Assembly: GCA_049792815.1 (NCBI GenBank)
Contig: JBARBG010000038.1
Span: 1 to 30,119 of the forward strand
Direction of reading: 5' to 3'
DNA: 30,119 nucleotides
Source: DAIDKA01 sp049792815
GTDB taxonomy: Bacteria > Pseudomonadota > Gammaproteobacteria > Steroidobacterales > Steroidobacteraceae
Numbering within the stretch: position 1 is the stretch's first letter; each line of letters starts with the position of its first letter. Under the pieces are notes generated by a model, which was not told the origin of the DNA, ran no database searches, and saw nothing but the letters and a program-made list of their open reading frames with translations. Position numbers and translations under genes: made by a program. Shown one piece after another: positions 1 to 7,605 of the stretch.

Positions 1-293
1 GGCATTGCGGCGGCCGGCTCCGCATGGGCCCGCGCGGGCTCGGCAGCGGTGGCGCCCGTCTCGAAGACCGCAAGCTCAGCGCCCACCGCAATCCGATCAC
101 CGGTACCGCCCGTGATACTCAACACGCGCCCGGCAACCGGCGCCGGGACTTCCACCGTCGCCTTCTGCGTCAGCATCTCCACCAGCGGCTGGTCTTCCTG
201 GACTTCTTCCCCGGCCGCGACTCTCCAGGCGACGATTTCGGCATCGACGGCGCCCTCGCCCAGATCCGGAAGTTTGAACACATAGCGGCTCAT
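1..293 (-). CDS. Branched-chain 2-oxoacid dehydrogenase E2 (lipoyl acyltransferase), N-terminal part
   Basis: This is the first ~97 codons of a dihydrolipoamide acyltransferase; the rest lies beyond the window edge. The reading frame starts MSRYVFKLPDLGEG, the standard opening of a biotinyl/lipoyl domain, and continues to the lipoylation loop MLTQKATVEVPAP with the target lysine at about residue 44. An Ala/Pro/Glu-rich linker begins near residue 80. The family transfers the acyl group from the E1 thiamine intermediate to CoA in the cytoplasm. Its ATG overlaps the stop of the E1-beta gene (ATGA at 290-293), so it is translationally coupled as the last visible gene of the operon. Most E2 proteins have Asp-Lys at the lipoyl site; here it is Gln-Lys. 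Assignment to the branched-chain rather than the pyruvate complex rests on the neighbouring E1 genes and ilvE. Confidence 0.9.
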   Translation of the reverse strand, partial: MSRYVFKLPDLGEGAVDAEIVAWRVAAGEEVQEDQPLVEMLTQKATVEVPAPVAGRVLSITGGTGDRIAVGAELAVFETGATAAEPARAHAEPAAAM

Positions 294-1306
294 GAGCCCC
301 CCATGACCCGGGTCAGCGCGGCCGCGATGCGGTCGGGCCCGGGGAAGTATTCCCATTCAAAGGCATGCGGATAGGGTGTGTCCCAGCCCGTCACCCGCTC
401 GATGGGCGCCAGCAGATTCCAGAAGCACCCCTCCTGCACGGTGGCCGACAGTTCCGCACCGAAGCCGCCGAAGCGGGTCGCTTCGTGGACGATGACGCAG
501 CGGCCGGTGCGATTGACCGAGGCACACAGCGTCTCGGTGTCCAGCGGCGACATCGTGCGCAGGTCGATGATCTCGGCGTCGATGCCGCTCCTGGTCACTG
601 CAGTGTGCGCCACGTGCACCATGGTGCCGTAGGCCACGAGCGTCACGGCAGTGCCGGGCCGCACGATCTCGGCGCGCGACAGCGGCACGCTGTAATGACC
701 CGCCGGCACATCCCCCTTCGGGTGGGTGCTCCAGGGAACCGCGGCCTTTTCGTGATCGCCGTCAAAGGGCCCGCTGTAGATGCGCTTGGGTTCGAAGAAG
801 ATCACCGGATCCTCATCCTCGATGGCGCTGATCAGCAGACCCTTGGCGTCGTAGGGATTGGACGGCATCACCACCTTGATGCCGCAGACATGCGTGAAGA
901 TCCCCTCGGGACTTTGTGAATGGGTCTGGCCGCCACGGATACCGCCGCCGCAGGGCATGCGCACCGTGACCGCGGCGTGATACTCGCCCGCCGTCCGGTA
1001 ACGCAGGCGTGCCAGCTCGCTCACGATCTGATCGAAGGCAGGATAGGCGTAGTCGGCAAACTGGATTTCCACCACCGGCTTCAGTCCGTGCACGCCCATG
1101 CCGATCGCCGCGCCGACGATGCCGCCCTCGGCGATGGGCGTATCCAGCACCCGCTGCTCGCCGTACTTGCGCTGCAGGCCCTCGGTGCAGCGGAACACGC
1201 CGCCGAAATAGCCCACATCCTCGCCCATGAGCACGACACTGGGATCGCGTTCCAGCATCACGTCCAATGCGGAATTGATCGCCTGGATCATGTTCATCTG
1301 CGGCAT
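290..1306 (-). CDS. Branched-chain 2-oxoacid dehydrogenase E1 beta subunit
   Basis: A 338-residue transketolase-like pyrimidine-binding and C-terminal domain protein, the expected length for a BCKDH/PDH E1-beta subunit. Recognisable blocks are MNMIQAINSALDVML, GEDVGYFGGVF, DTPIAEGGIVGAAIG, FADYAYPAFDQIVSE, the cation-loop region SPEGIFTHVCGIKVVMPSNP, and IDLRTMSPLDTETL. The GGIRGGQTHSQSPE stretch is typical of the branched-chain type. With E1-alpha it forms the alpha2beta2 thiamine-diphosphate enzyme that decarboxylates the keto acids of Val, Leu and Ile. The gene starts 17 bp after the E1-alpha stop and its own stop overlaps the E2 start. The upstream Shine-Dalgarno is poor, which fits coupling to E1-alpha translation. 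I infer BCKDH specificity from sequence type plus the adjacent ilvE. Confidence 0.93.
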   Translation of the reverse strand: MPQMNMIQAINSALDVMLERDPSVVLMGEDVGYFGGVFRCTEGLQRKYGEQRVLDTPIAEGGIVGAAIGMGVHGLKPVVEIQFADYAYPAFDQIVSELARLRYRTAGEYHAAVTVRMPCGGGIRGGQTHSQSPEGIFTHVCGIKVVMPSNPYDAKGLLISAIEDEDPVIFFEPKRIYSGPFDGDHEKAAVPWSTHPKGDVPAGHYSVPLSRAEIVRPGTAVTLVAYGTMVHVAHTAVTRSGIDAEIIDLRTMSPLDTETLCASVNRTGRCVIVHEATRFGGFGAELSATVQEGCFWNLLAPIERVTGWDTPYPHAFEWEYFPGPDRIAAALTRVMGGS

Positions 1307-1323
1307 GGTGGCTGATCCGATCT

Positions 1324-2583
1324 TCAGCTGGCCGCGTCGTTCGCAGCGGCCGCGAGTTCCTGATCAAGCTGCTGACGCTGATGCAGCAGATGCGGTGGCA
1401 TCACGGCGAACACATCTTCGAACATCGTGCGCGGATCCAGGCGCGGGCCGTCCGTCATGGTGCCGGCGCTCTGGGCCTGCTTCCAGCAATCGGCCACATG
1501 CGCCTCCAGTTCCCCGATCAGCTGCTCGTGGCGCAGCTGCGACCACTCCCCGAGGCCGATCAGATGCTGTTTGAGACGCTCGACCGGATCACCCAGCGGC
1601 CAGGACTGCCAGTCATCCTTGGGCCGGTAGCGCGCCGGATCATCGCTGGTGGAGTGCGCCGAGGCGCGATAGGTCACCGGCTCGATCAGCGTCGGCCCGT
1701 AGCCACGGCGCGCGCGCTCTGCGGCCCAGGTGGTCACCGCGTGCAGCGCCAGAAAATCATTGCCGTCGACGCGGATGCCGGGAATGCCGTAGCCGGGGCC
1801 GCGGGCGGCGAAACTGCGCTGCTCACCGCCGGCGAATCCCTGGAAGGTGGAAATCGCCCACTGATTGTTGACGATGTTGAGAATCACCGGGGCGCGGTAC
1901 ACGGCGGCGAAGGTCATGCCGTGGTGGAAGTCCGCCTCGGCGCTGCTGCCCTCGCCGATCCAGGCCAGGGCGATGCGGTCCTCACCCTTGATCGCCGAGG
2001 CCATCGCCCAGCCCACGGCCTGCGGATACTGCGTGGCGAGGTTGCCGGAAATGGAAAAGATATTGCCCGACGCCCAGTGATACATGATCGGCATCTGCCG
2101 GCCCTTGCACGGGTCACGGGTGTTGGACAGGCACTGGCACATCAGCTCGACGATGCTGTGGCCGCGCGCCATGTGCGCGCCCTGGTTGCGATAGGCGGGA
2201 AACAGCATGTCATCGGGTCGCAGCGCCATGGTCTGGGCCACCGACACCGCTTCCTCGCCCAGGGAGCCTATGTAGAAGGAAATCCGGCCCTGGCGCTGGA
2301 TGCTCTGCATGCGCCGGTCGAACAGCCGCGTCAGCAGCATGTGGCGCAGGCCGACCTGAAGTTCGGCGGGCTCAAGGTGCGGATTCCAGGGGCCCACGGC
2401 CTGCTGCTGGTCATCCATGACGCGCACCATGCCGGTGGCGAGGAACTCGATATCGGTCAGCGCCGCCGTGGCATCGGGGCAGGCGACGGCACCGGCCGGG
2501 GAGATCTGCACGTAGCTGAAGTCAGGGGCCTGGCCCGGCCGGGCCGGAGGGTGCGGGACATGCAGTCGCGGTACCCTCGTCAT
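1324..2583 (-). CDS. Branched-chain 2-oxoacid dehydrogenase E1 alpha subunit
   Basis: A 419-residue dehydrogenase E1 component. The thiamine-diphosphate motif runs from GEGSSAEADFHHG to IVNNQWAIST, and the GSLGEEAVSVA and FPAYRNQGAHMARG blocks are typical of BCKDH E1-alpha. The loop AHSTSDDPARYRP, the region phosphorylated in mitochondrial homologues, is present. The long N-terminus (LHVPHPPARPGQAPDFSY) matches what I recall of Xanthomonas E1-alpha proteins, which supports the ATG at 2583. No clear Shine-Dalgarno precedes it. The gene starts 7 bp after the ilvE stop codon, so it is probably read from the ilvE promoter and coupled to it. Role: binds ThDP with E1-beta and catalyses the committed decarboxylation step of branched-chain amino acid breakdown. 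Confidence 0.93.
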   Translation of the reverse strand: MTRVPRLHVPHPPARPGQAPDFSYVQISPAGAVACPDATAALTDIEFLATGMVRVMDDQQQAVGPWNPHLEPAELQVGLRHMLLTRLFDRRMQSIQRQGRISFYIGSLGEEAVSVAQTMALRPDDMLFPAYRNQGAHMARGHSIVELMCQCLSNTRDPCKGRQMPIMYHWASGNIFSISGNLATQYPQAVGWAMASAIKGEDRIALAWIGEGSSAEADFHHGMTFAAVYRAPVILNIVNNQWAISTFQGFAGGEQRSFAARGPGYGIPGIRVDGNDFLALHAVTTWAAERARRGYGPTLIEPVTYRASAHSTSDDPARYRPKDDWQSWPLGDPVERLKQHLIGLGEWSQLRHEQLIGELEAHVADCWKQAQSAGTMTDGPRLDPRTMFEDVFAVMPPHLLHQRQQLDQELAAAANDAAS

Positions 2584-2590
2584 GACTGGT

Positions 2591-3598
2591 TCACACCGCT
2601 GTCAGCCATCCGAACCGGTCCGGCGTCACGCCGCGCTGCACGTCCACGAGCGCCGCGCGCAGTGCCCGCGCCACGGGACCCACGCTACCGTCGGCAACCG
2701 AAATCTCAGCTCCCTGCCAGATCAGCGTGCCGACGCCGGCGAGCACCGCGGCGGTGCCCGAGAGTGCGGCTTCACCCGTGGCGACCCACTCGAGGGTCTC
2801 CTCCACCGTGACGATGCGCTCCTCGATGCTGTAGCCGAGGTCCTTGGCCAGCGTCAGCAGTGAATCGCGCGTGACACCGTGCAGGAAGGTCGAATCGAGG
2901 CTGCGGGTCAGGATCTGACCCTCACGCAGCAGCAGGAAATTGGCGGCGCCGGTCTCCTGCACTTCACCATTCGGACAGAACAGCACCTGATCCACCTTGT
3001 ACTCACTGCGCGCCGCCAGTGTCGGCCCCAGCGCGGCGGCATAGTTGCCACCGGTCTTGACCACACCCAGGTGCGGAGCGGTACGCGGCGCGGGTTCCAT
3101 GAGGATGCGCAGCGGCTTCATGCCACCGGCGAAGTAGTCCCACACGGGACTTGCCATCACCACCAGCGTCGCCTGATCGGCAGGCGTCGCCGCGGCACCG
3201 ATGTTGGCAGTGGTGCCAATCAACAGCGGGCGCAGGTACAGGGAACCCGGCGCCTCGGGAACCTCGTCGCGGCTCTTGTCCACCAGCGATGTCACCATGC
3301 CGCGCACCAGGTTGGCATCCGGCTCGGGCAGCACCAGCAGCCGCGCACTCTGGCGCAGCCTTTCGATATGCCGCTCGAGGCGGAAGATATGCACGCCGCC
3401 ATCGTTACGGCGGTAGGCCTTGAAGCCTTCGAAGCAGGAGCTGCAGTAATGCAGGGCATGCGCCGCGGGGTGCAGCGACAGCGTGTGCAGCGGCACCAGT
3501 TCGGGTTTTGACCACGCCCCATCCTTGTAGGTGGCGATGGCCATGAAATCAGCGAACACGCTGCCGAAGGGAACGGATCTTGGATCTGGCTTGCTCAT
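2591..3598 (-). CDS. ilvE: Branched-chain amino acid aminotransferase (class IV, PLP)
   Basis: 335 residues from the ATG at 3598. A longer frame reaches 3691, but it would run through the hut control region and into the hutC start, and the family alignment starts around SKPDPRSVPFGSVFADFM. The PLP lysine is K181 in VVKTGGNYAAAL, followed by EVQETGAANFLL and FLHGVTRDSLL, all fold-type IV BCAT signatures. It interconverts Val/Leu/Ile with their 2-oxo acids. As first gene of an operon with BCKDH, its likely role here is catabolic: it supplies keto acids to E1. A TATAAT box ends 6 nt upstream of the ATG and no Shine-Dalgarno is visible, suggesting a leaderless mRNA. It is divergent from hutC. Confidence 0.93.
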   Translation of the reverse strand: MSKPDPRSVPFGSVFADFMAIATYKDGAWSKPELVPLHTLSLHPAAHALHYCSSCFEGFKAYRRNDGGVHIFRLERHIERLRQSARLLVLPEPDANLVRGMVTSLVDKSRDEVPEAPGSLYLRPLLIGTTANIGAAATPADQATLVVMASPVWDYFAGGMKPLRILMEPAPRTAPHLGVVKTGGNYAAALGPTLAARSEYKVDQVLFCPNGEVQETGAANFLLLREGQILTRSLDSTFLHGVTRDSLLTLAKDLGYSIEERIVTVEETLEWVATGEAALSGTAAVLAGVGTLIWQGAEISVADGSVGPVARALRAALVDVQRGVTPDRFGWLTAV

Positions 3599-3604
3599 GA
3601 AGGA

Positions 3605-3610
3605 ATTATA
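3605..3610 (-). promoter_or_regulatory. -10 box of the ilvE-BCKDH operon promoter
   Basis: A perfect TATAAT reads on the minus strand, with only six bases (TCCTTC) before the ilvE ATG. Transcription normally starts about 7 nt after a -10 box, which would be at or next to the A of the start codon. I see no convincing -35 at 16-18 bp upstream (GAATGG at 17 bp). Confidence 0.55.
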
Positions 3611-3637
3611 GGGGAATAGTCTCGACGCCATTCTGGC

Positions 3638-3667
3638 TTGCAAGTTGTCTATACAACCATAGATAAT
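3638..3667 (+). promoter_or_regulatory. hutC-hutU-hutH operon promoter
   Basis: TTGCAA (3638-3643, 4 of 6 matches to TTGACA) is followed after 18 bp by GATAAT (3662-3667, 5 of 6 matches to TATAAT). The hutC ATG begins five bases after the -10 box and no Shine-Dalgarno intervenes, so the transcript is probably leaderless. The HutC-type operator fills most of the spacer. Confidence 0.55.
3644..3657. promoter_or_regulatory. HutC-type operator in the ilvE/hutC divergent region
   Basis: GTTGTCTATACAAC is a 14-bp inverted repeat with six of seven pairs matching. It resembles the TGTATATACA core known for HutC repressors of Pseudomonas-type hut operons (established for the family). It lies inside the -35/-10 spacer of the hutC promoter, where a bound repressor would block RNA polymerase, and roughly 35 bp upstream of the ilvE -10 box. 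I infer autoregulation of hutC and urocanate-inducible control of hutU and hutH. Confidence 0.65.
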
Positions 3668-3672
3668 AGCAA

Positions 3673-4383
3673 ATGGTTGGCGCCCATGCACCCCTGTACG
3701 AGCGGATCAAGCACCTCATCCTGGCACAGATAGCGGACGGCGGCTGGGCCCCGGCCCAGCGCATTCCGTCCGAGAACGAACTGGTGCGCAGCGTCGGCGC
3801 CTCGCGCATGACCGTCAACCGGGCGCTGCGCGAACTCACCGATGCCGGCTATCTGGTGCGCGTCCAGGGCGTCGGAACCTTCGTCGCCGACCGTCGCGCC
3901 CAGGGCCATCCGCTGGCCATCCGCAATATCGCCGATGAGATCCTGGCCCGCGGCCACCTGCATACGGCGCGCGTGCTGACGCTCGAACGCTGCACCGCCT
4001 CCAGCAAGCTCGCCGGGCATTTCAACCTGCGCGCGGGTCATGAGCTCTACCACTCCCGCATGGTGCACCTTGAAAACGGCTTGGCCCTGCAGCTCGAGGA
4101 CCGCTATGTGAATCCGGCGGTGGCGCCGCGGTACCTGGAGCAGGATTTCACCCAGACCACGCCCAACGCCTACCTCATGCAGGTGGCGCCGCTGCAGAGC
4201 GTGGAGCACATTGTGCAGGCGGCCCGCACCGATTCGGCCACGGCGCAGCTGCTGCAGATGGATGTCACTGAACCGTGCCTGGTGCTGCGCCGGCGCACCT
4301 GGTCGGGCGGCGCGGTGGCGAGCGCCGTGACGCTGTCGCATCCGGCCTCACGCTTTGAACTGCAGGGTCAATTCACTCCCTAG
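3673..4383 (+). CDS. hutC: Histidine utilization repressor HutC (GntR family)
   Basis: 236 residues. Residues ~7-70 form a GntR winged helix (PLYERIKHLIL, IPSENELVRSVGASRMTVNRALRELTDAGYLVRVQGVGTFVAD), and residues ~85-230 form a UTRA ligand domain (LYHSRMVHLENGLALQLEDRYVNP, VLRRRTWSGG). In the family, urocanate binds the UTRA domain and releases the repressor from DNA. It is first in the hut operon, 12 bp before hutU, and a palindromic HutC-like site sits directly in its promoter, so autoregulation is likely. The ATG at 3673 has no Shine-Dalgarno and lies 5 nt after a -10 box; the adjacent GTG (codon 2) is an alternative. Identity is strong from sequence plus context. Confidence 0.93.
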   Translation: MVGAHAPLYERIKHLILAQIADGGWAPAQRIPSENELVRSVGASRMTVNRALRELTDAGYLVRVQGVGTFVADRRAQGHPLAIRNIADEILARGHLHTARVLTLERCTASSKLAGHFNLRAGHELYHSRMVHLENGLALQLEDRYVNPAVAPRYLEQDFTQTTPNAYLMQVAPLQSVEHIVQAARTDSATAQLLQMDVTEPCLVLRRRTWSGGAVASAVTLSHPASRFELQGQFTP

Positions 4384-4395
4384 AGGACACCGGCC

Positions 4396-6075
4396 ATGAC
4401 CAGCACTCCCGGCTTTGGCCCCCGCACCGTGCGCGCCGCGCGTGGCACCACGCTCACCGCGCGCAGCTGGCTCACCGAGGCCGCGATGCGCATGCTGATG
4501 AACAATCTGGATCCGGACGTGGCCGAGCGGCCGCAGGATCTGGTGGTCTACGGCGGCATCGGCCGCGCCGCGCGCAACTGGGAGTGCTACGAGTACATCA
4601 TCGCCTGCCTCAAGAACCTGGGGGACGATGAGACGCTGCTGATCCAGTCGGGCAAACCCGTCGGAGTCTTCCGCACCCACACGGATGCCCCGCGGGTGCT
4701 GCTCGCCAACTCGAATCTGGTGCCGCACTGGGCCAACTGGGAACACTTCAACGCACTGGATCGCAAGGGCCTGATGATGTTCGGCCAGATGACCGCCGGC
4801 TCCTGGATCTACATCGGCAGCCAGGGAATCGTGCAGGGCACCTACGAGACCTTCGTTGAGATGGGACGCCGGCACTTCAACGGCAACCTCGCGGGCAAAT
4901 GGATACTGACCGCCGGCTTGGGCGGAATGGGCGGCGCGCAGCCGCTGGCGGCCACCATGTCCGGTGCCTCCATGCTCGCGGTGGAATGTCGGCCGGATCG
5001 CATCGCACGGCGTCTCGCGACCGGATATCTGGACGTGGCGGCGCAATCATTGGACGAGGCCCTGGAACTCATCGGTCGTGCCCTGCACGCGGGCCGCCCG
5101 GTGTCGGTGGGTCTTGCCGCCAATGTATGTGATGTCCTGCCGCAGCTGCTGCGCCGGGGCGTGCGGCCTGATGCCCTGACGGACCAGACCTCGGCGCACG
5201 ATCCGGTCAACGGCTACCTGCCCAGTGGCTGGTCGCTGGCCCAGTGGGAGCGGATGCGGGTTGAGAATCCGCAAGCGGTCGCCACCGCCGCGCGCCAGTC
5301 CATGGCGCGCCATGTCGAGGCGATGCTGGAGTTCCAGGCCCAGGGCGTGGCGGTCTTCGACTATGGCAACAATATCCGCCAGGTTGCCCTTGACGAAGGC
5401 GTCAAGGAGGCCTTCGATTTCCCCGGATTCGTGCCCGCCTATATCCGTCCGCTGTTCTGCCGCGGCATCGGACCGTTTCGCTGGGTTGCACTGTCGGGCG
5501 ATCCCGAAGACATCTATCGCACCGACGCCAAGGTGAAGGAACTCATTCCCGGTGACGCGCACCTGCATAACTGGCTGGACATGGCGCGCGAACACATCCA
5601 CTTCCAGGGCCTGCCCGCCCGCATCTGCTGGGTGGGCCTGGGTGACCGGCACCGCCTGGGGCTGGCCTTCAATGAAATGGTGGCGCGCGGGGAGCTCAAG
5701 GCACCGGTGGTGATCGGCCGCGATCATCTGGACGCAGGTTCCGTGGCCAGCCCCAACCGCGAGACCGAAGCCATGCGCGATGGCTCGGATGCGGTGTCTG
5801 ACTGGCCGCTGCTCAATGCGCTGCTCAATACCGCAAGCGGCGCCACCTGGGTGTCGATTCATCACGGCGGCGGCGTAGGCATGGGCTTCTCACAACATGC
5901 TGGCGTGGTCATCGTCTGCGATGGCACGGCCGCGGCCGCGCGGCGCATCGAGCGCGTGCTGTGGAACGATCCGGCCACCGGCGTCATGCGCCATGCCGAC
6001 GCCGGCTACCCTGAGGCCATGGACTGCGCCCGCGAGCGTGGCCTGAAGCTGCCGATGATGCCGCGACGCGCCTGA
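4396..6075 (+). CDS. hutU: Urocanate hydratase
   Basis: 559 residues, the normal length for urocanase. It adds water to urocanate to give imidazolonepropionate, using tightly bound NAD+ as electrophile in the cytoplasm. Near-invariant blocks include LVVYGGIGRAARNW near residue 50, GGMGGAQPLAATMSG in the NAD-binding region, ARICWVGLG with C411 (equivalent to the active-site Cys410 of the Pseudomonas enzyme), GRDHLDAGSVASPNRETEAM, and HHGGGVGMGFSQHAG. The ATG at 4396 is preceded by GAGGA at a workable distance. It lies 12 bp after hutC and 9 bp before hutH, so the three genes form one operon. Confidence 0.97.
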   Translation: MTSTPGFGPRTVRAARGTTLTARSWLTEAAMRMLMNNLDPDVAERPQDLVVYGGIGRAARNWECYEYIIACLKNLGDDETLLIQSGKPVGVFRTHTDAPRVLLANSNLVPHWANWEHFNALDRKGLMMFGQMTAGSWIYIGSQGIVQGTYETFVEMGRRHFNGNLAGKWILTAGLGGMGGAQPLAATMSGASMLAVECRPDRIARRLATGYLDVAAQSLDEALELIGRALHAGRPVSVGLAANVCDVLPQLLRRGVRPDALTDQTSAHDPVNGYLPSGWSLAQWERMRVENPQAVATAARQSMARHVEAMLEFQAQGVAVFDYGNNIRQVALDEGVKEAFDFPGFVPAYIRPLFCRGIGPFRWVALSGDPEDIYRTDAKVKELIPGDAHLHNWLDMAREHIHFQGLPARICWVGLGDRHRLGLAFNEMVARGELKAPVVIGRDHLDAGSVASPNRETEAMRDGSDAVSDWPLLNALLNTASGATWVSIHHGGGVGMGFSQHAGVVIVCDGTAAAARRIERVLWNDPATGVMRHADAGYPEAMDCARERGLKLPMMPRRA

Positions 6076-6084
6076 GGTGCAAGC

Positions 6085-7605
6085 ATGACCCTGACACTGA
6101 ATGCCGAACCGGTATCCCTGCAGGTGCTGCGCACGGTCCTGCGGCGGGAAGCAACAGTGCAGCTGGGTGCGGCGGCACTGGAAAAAATCGCGGCCTCGCG
6201 CGCGGTCATCGAGCGGATCGAGAATCAGGATGGCGCCGTGTACGGGGTCAATACCGGCTTCGGCCTGTTGGCCAACACCCGAATTCCGCGCGAGCGTCTG
6301 GTTCAACTGCAGCGCAATCTGGTGCTCTCGCATGCGGCGGGCACCGGCCCCCTGCTCGAGGATGCGGTGGTGCGGCTGGTGATGGTGCTGAAGCTGATCA
6401 GCCTGGCGCGCGGCTACTCGGGCGTACGCCCGCAGGTGCTGGAGGCGCTGATGGCGCTGCTGAATGCGCAGGCCCTGCCCTGCATCCCCTCGCGCGGCTC
6501 GGTCGGGGCCTCCGGCGACCTTGCGCCCCTGGCGCACATGACTGCGGCGCTGCTGGGTGAAGGACACATACGGCTCGAGGGGCGCGTGCTGCCGGCGGCG
6601 CAGGCGCTGGCGCAGCTGGGTCTTGAGCCGCTGATCCTCGCGCCGAAGGAAGGCCTGGCGCTGCTGAACGGCACACAGGTTTCGACCGCGCTGGCTCTGA
6701 AAGGCCTGTTCGCTGCCGAACAGGTGTTCGCAGCGGCGGTGGTGGCCGGAGCCATGTCAATCGATGCGCTCAAGGGCAGCGATGCGCCCTTCGATGCCCG
6801 CATCCACGCCGCGCGCGGGCAGCCCGGACAGATGCGCGTCGCCGCACTGTATCGGATGCTGCTCGCCGGCAGCAGCATCCGTGAATCGCACCGCGACTGC
6901 GACAAGGTCCAGGATCCCTACTCGCTGCGCTGTCAGCCGCAGGTGATGGGTGCGTGCCTGGACTCGATCGCACATGTGGCGCGGGTTCTGGAAACCGAGG
7001 CCAACGCCGCCACCGACAATCCGCTGGTATTCGCCGCGGATGACGCGGTGCTGTCGGGGGGCAACTTCCACGCCGAGCCCGTGGGCACCGCCGCCGATTG
7101 CCTCGCCGTGGCCATCGCAGAAATCGGCGCCATGTCGGAGCGGCGCACCGCGGTCATGGTGGACCCGAAGATGAGCAACCTGCCCGCCTTCCTGGTGCCC
7201 GACAGCGGACTGAATTCCGGGTTCATGATTGCCCAGGTCACCGCCGCGGCGCTGGTCTCGGAGAACAAGTCGCTGGCGCATCCGGCCAGCGTGGACAGCA
7301 TTCCGACCTGCGCCAACCAGGAGGACCATGTGAGCATGGCCACCTATGCGGCCCGCCGCCTGAGCGACATGACCCGCAATGCCGCGACCGTCGTGGGCAT
7401 CGAACTGCTGTGCGCCGGCCAGGGCATTGAATTCCATCGACCGCTGACCAGCTCGCCGCCCCTGGAACAGGCGCTGGCCATGCTGCGGCAGCGGGTTTCA
7501 AACTATGAGCACGATCGCCTCATACATCCTGACATCGAAGCGGCGACGGCGCTGATCGAAGCGGGCGATCTGGCGACGCTGGTCAATCTGCCGGGTGCAG
7601 CATAG
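6085..7605 (+). CDS. hutH: Histidine ammonia-lyase (histidase)
   Basis: 506 residues, typical for histidase. It eliminates ammonia from L-histidine to give urocanate, the first step of the hut pathway and the source of the HutC inducer. The MIO electrophile forms from Ala142-Ser143-Gly144 in GSVGASGDLAPLAH. Other family blocks are YGVNTGFGLLA, LQRNLVLSHAAGTG, QDPYSLRCQPQVMG, TDNPLVF, and HPASVDSIPTCANQEDHVSM. The start has a Shine-Dalgarno GAGGTG 8 nt upstream and follows hutU by 9 bp. Its 3' end overlaps the convergent M28 peptidase gene by 23 bp. No hutI, hutG or hutF follows, so the later steps must be encoded elsewhere. Confidence 0.97.
   Translation: MTLTLNAEPVSLQVLRTVLRREATVQLGAAALEKIAASRAVIERIENQDGAVYGVNTGFGLLANTRIPRERLVQLQRNLVLSHAAGTGPLLEDAVVRLVMVLKLISLARGYSGVRPQVLEALMALLNAQALPCIPSRGSVGASGDLAPLAHMTAALLGEGHIRLEGRVLPAAQALAQLGLEPLILAPKEGLALLNGTQVSTALALKGLFAAEQVFAAAVVAGAMSIDALKGSDAPFDARIHAARGQPGQMRVAALYRMLLAGSSIRESHRDCDKVQDPYSLRCQPQVMGACLDSIAHVARVLETEANAATDNPLVFAADDAVLSGGNFHAEPVGTAADCLAVAIAEIGAMSERRTAVMVDPKMSNLPAFLVPDSGLNSGFMIAQVTAAALVSENKSLAHPASVDSIPTCANQEDHVSMATYAARRLSDMTRNAATVVGIELLCAGQGIEFHRPLTSSPPLEQALAMLRQRVSNYEHDRLIHPDIEAATALIEAGDLATLVNLPGAA

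Noticed and set aside
1381..2811. 476-codon plus-strand open frame opposite E1-alpha and ilvE
   Set aside because: Antisense shadow of two clear catabolic genes; low-complexity His/Arg-rich product.
3599..3691. N-terminal extension of ilvE to an ATG at 3691
   Set aside because: It crosses the hut operator and promoter and the hutC start, and the added residues match nothing in the aminotransferase family.
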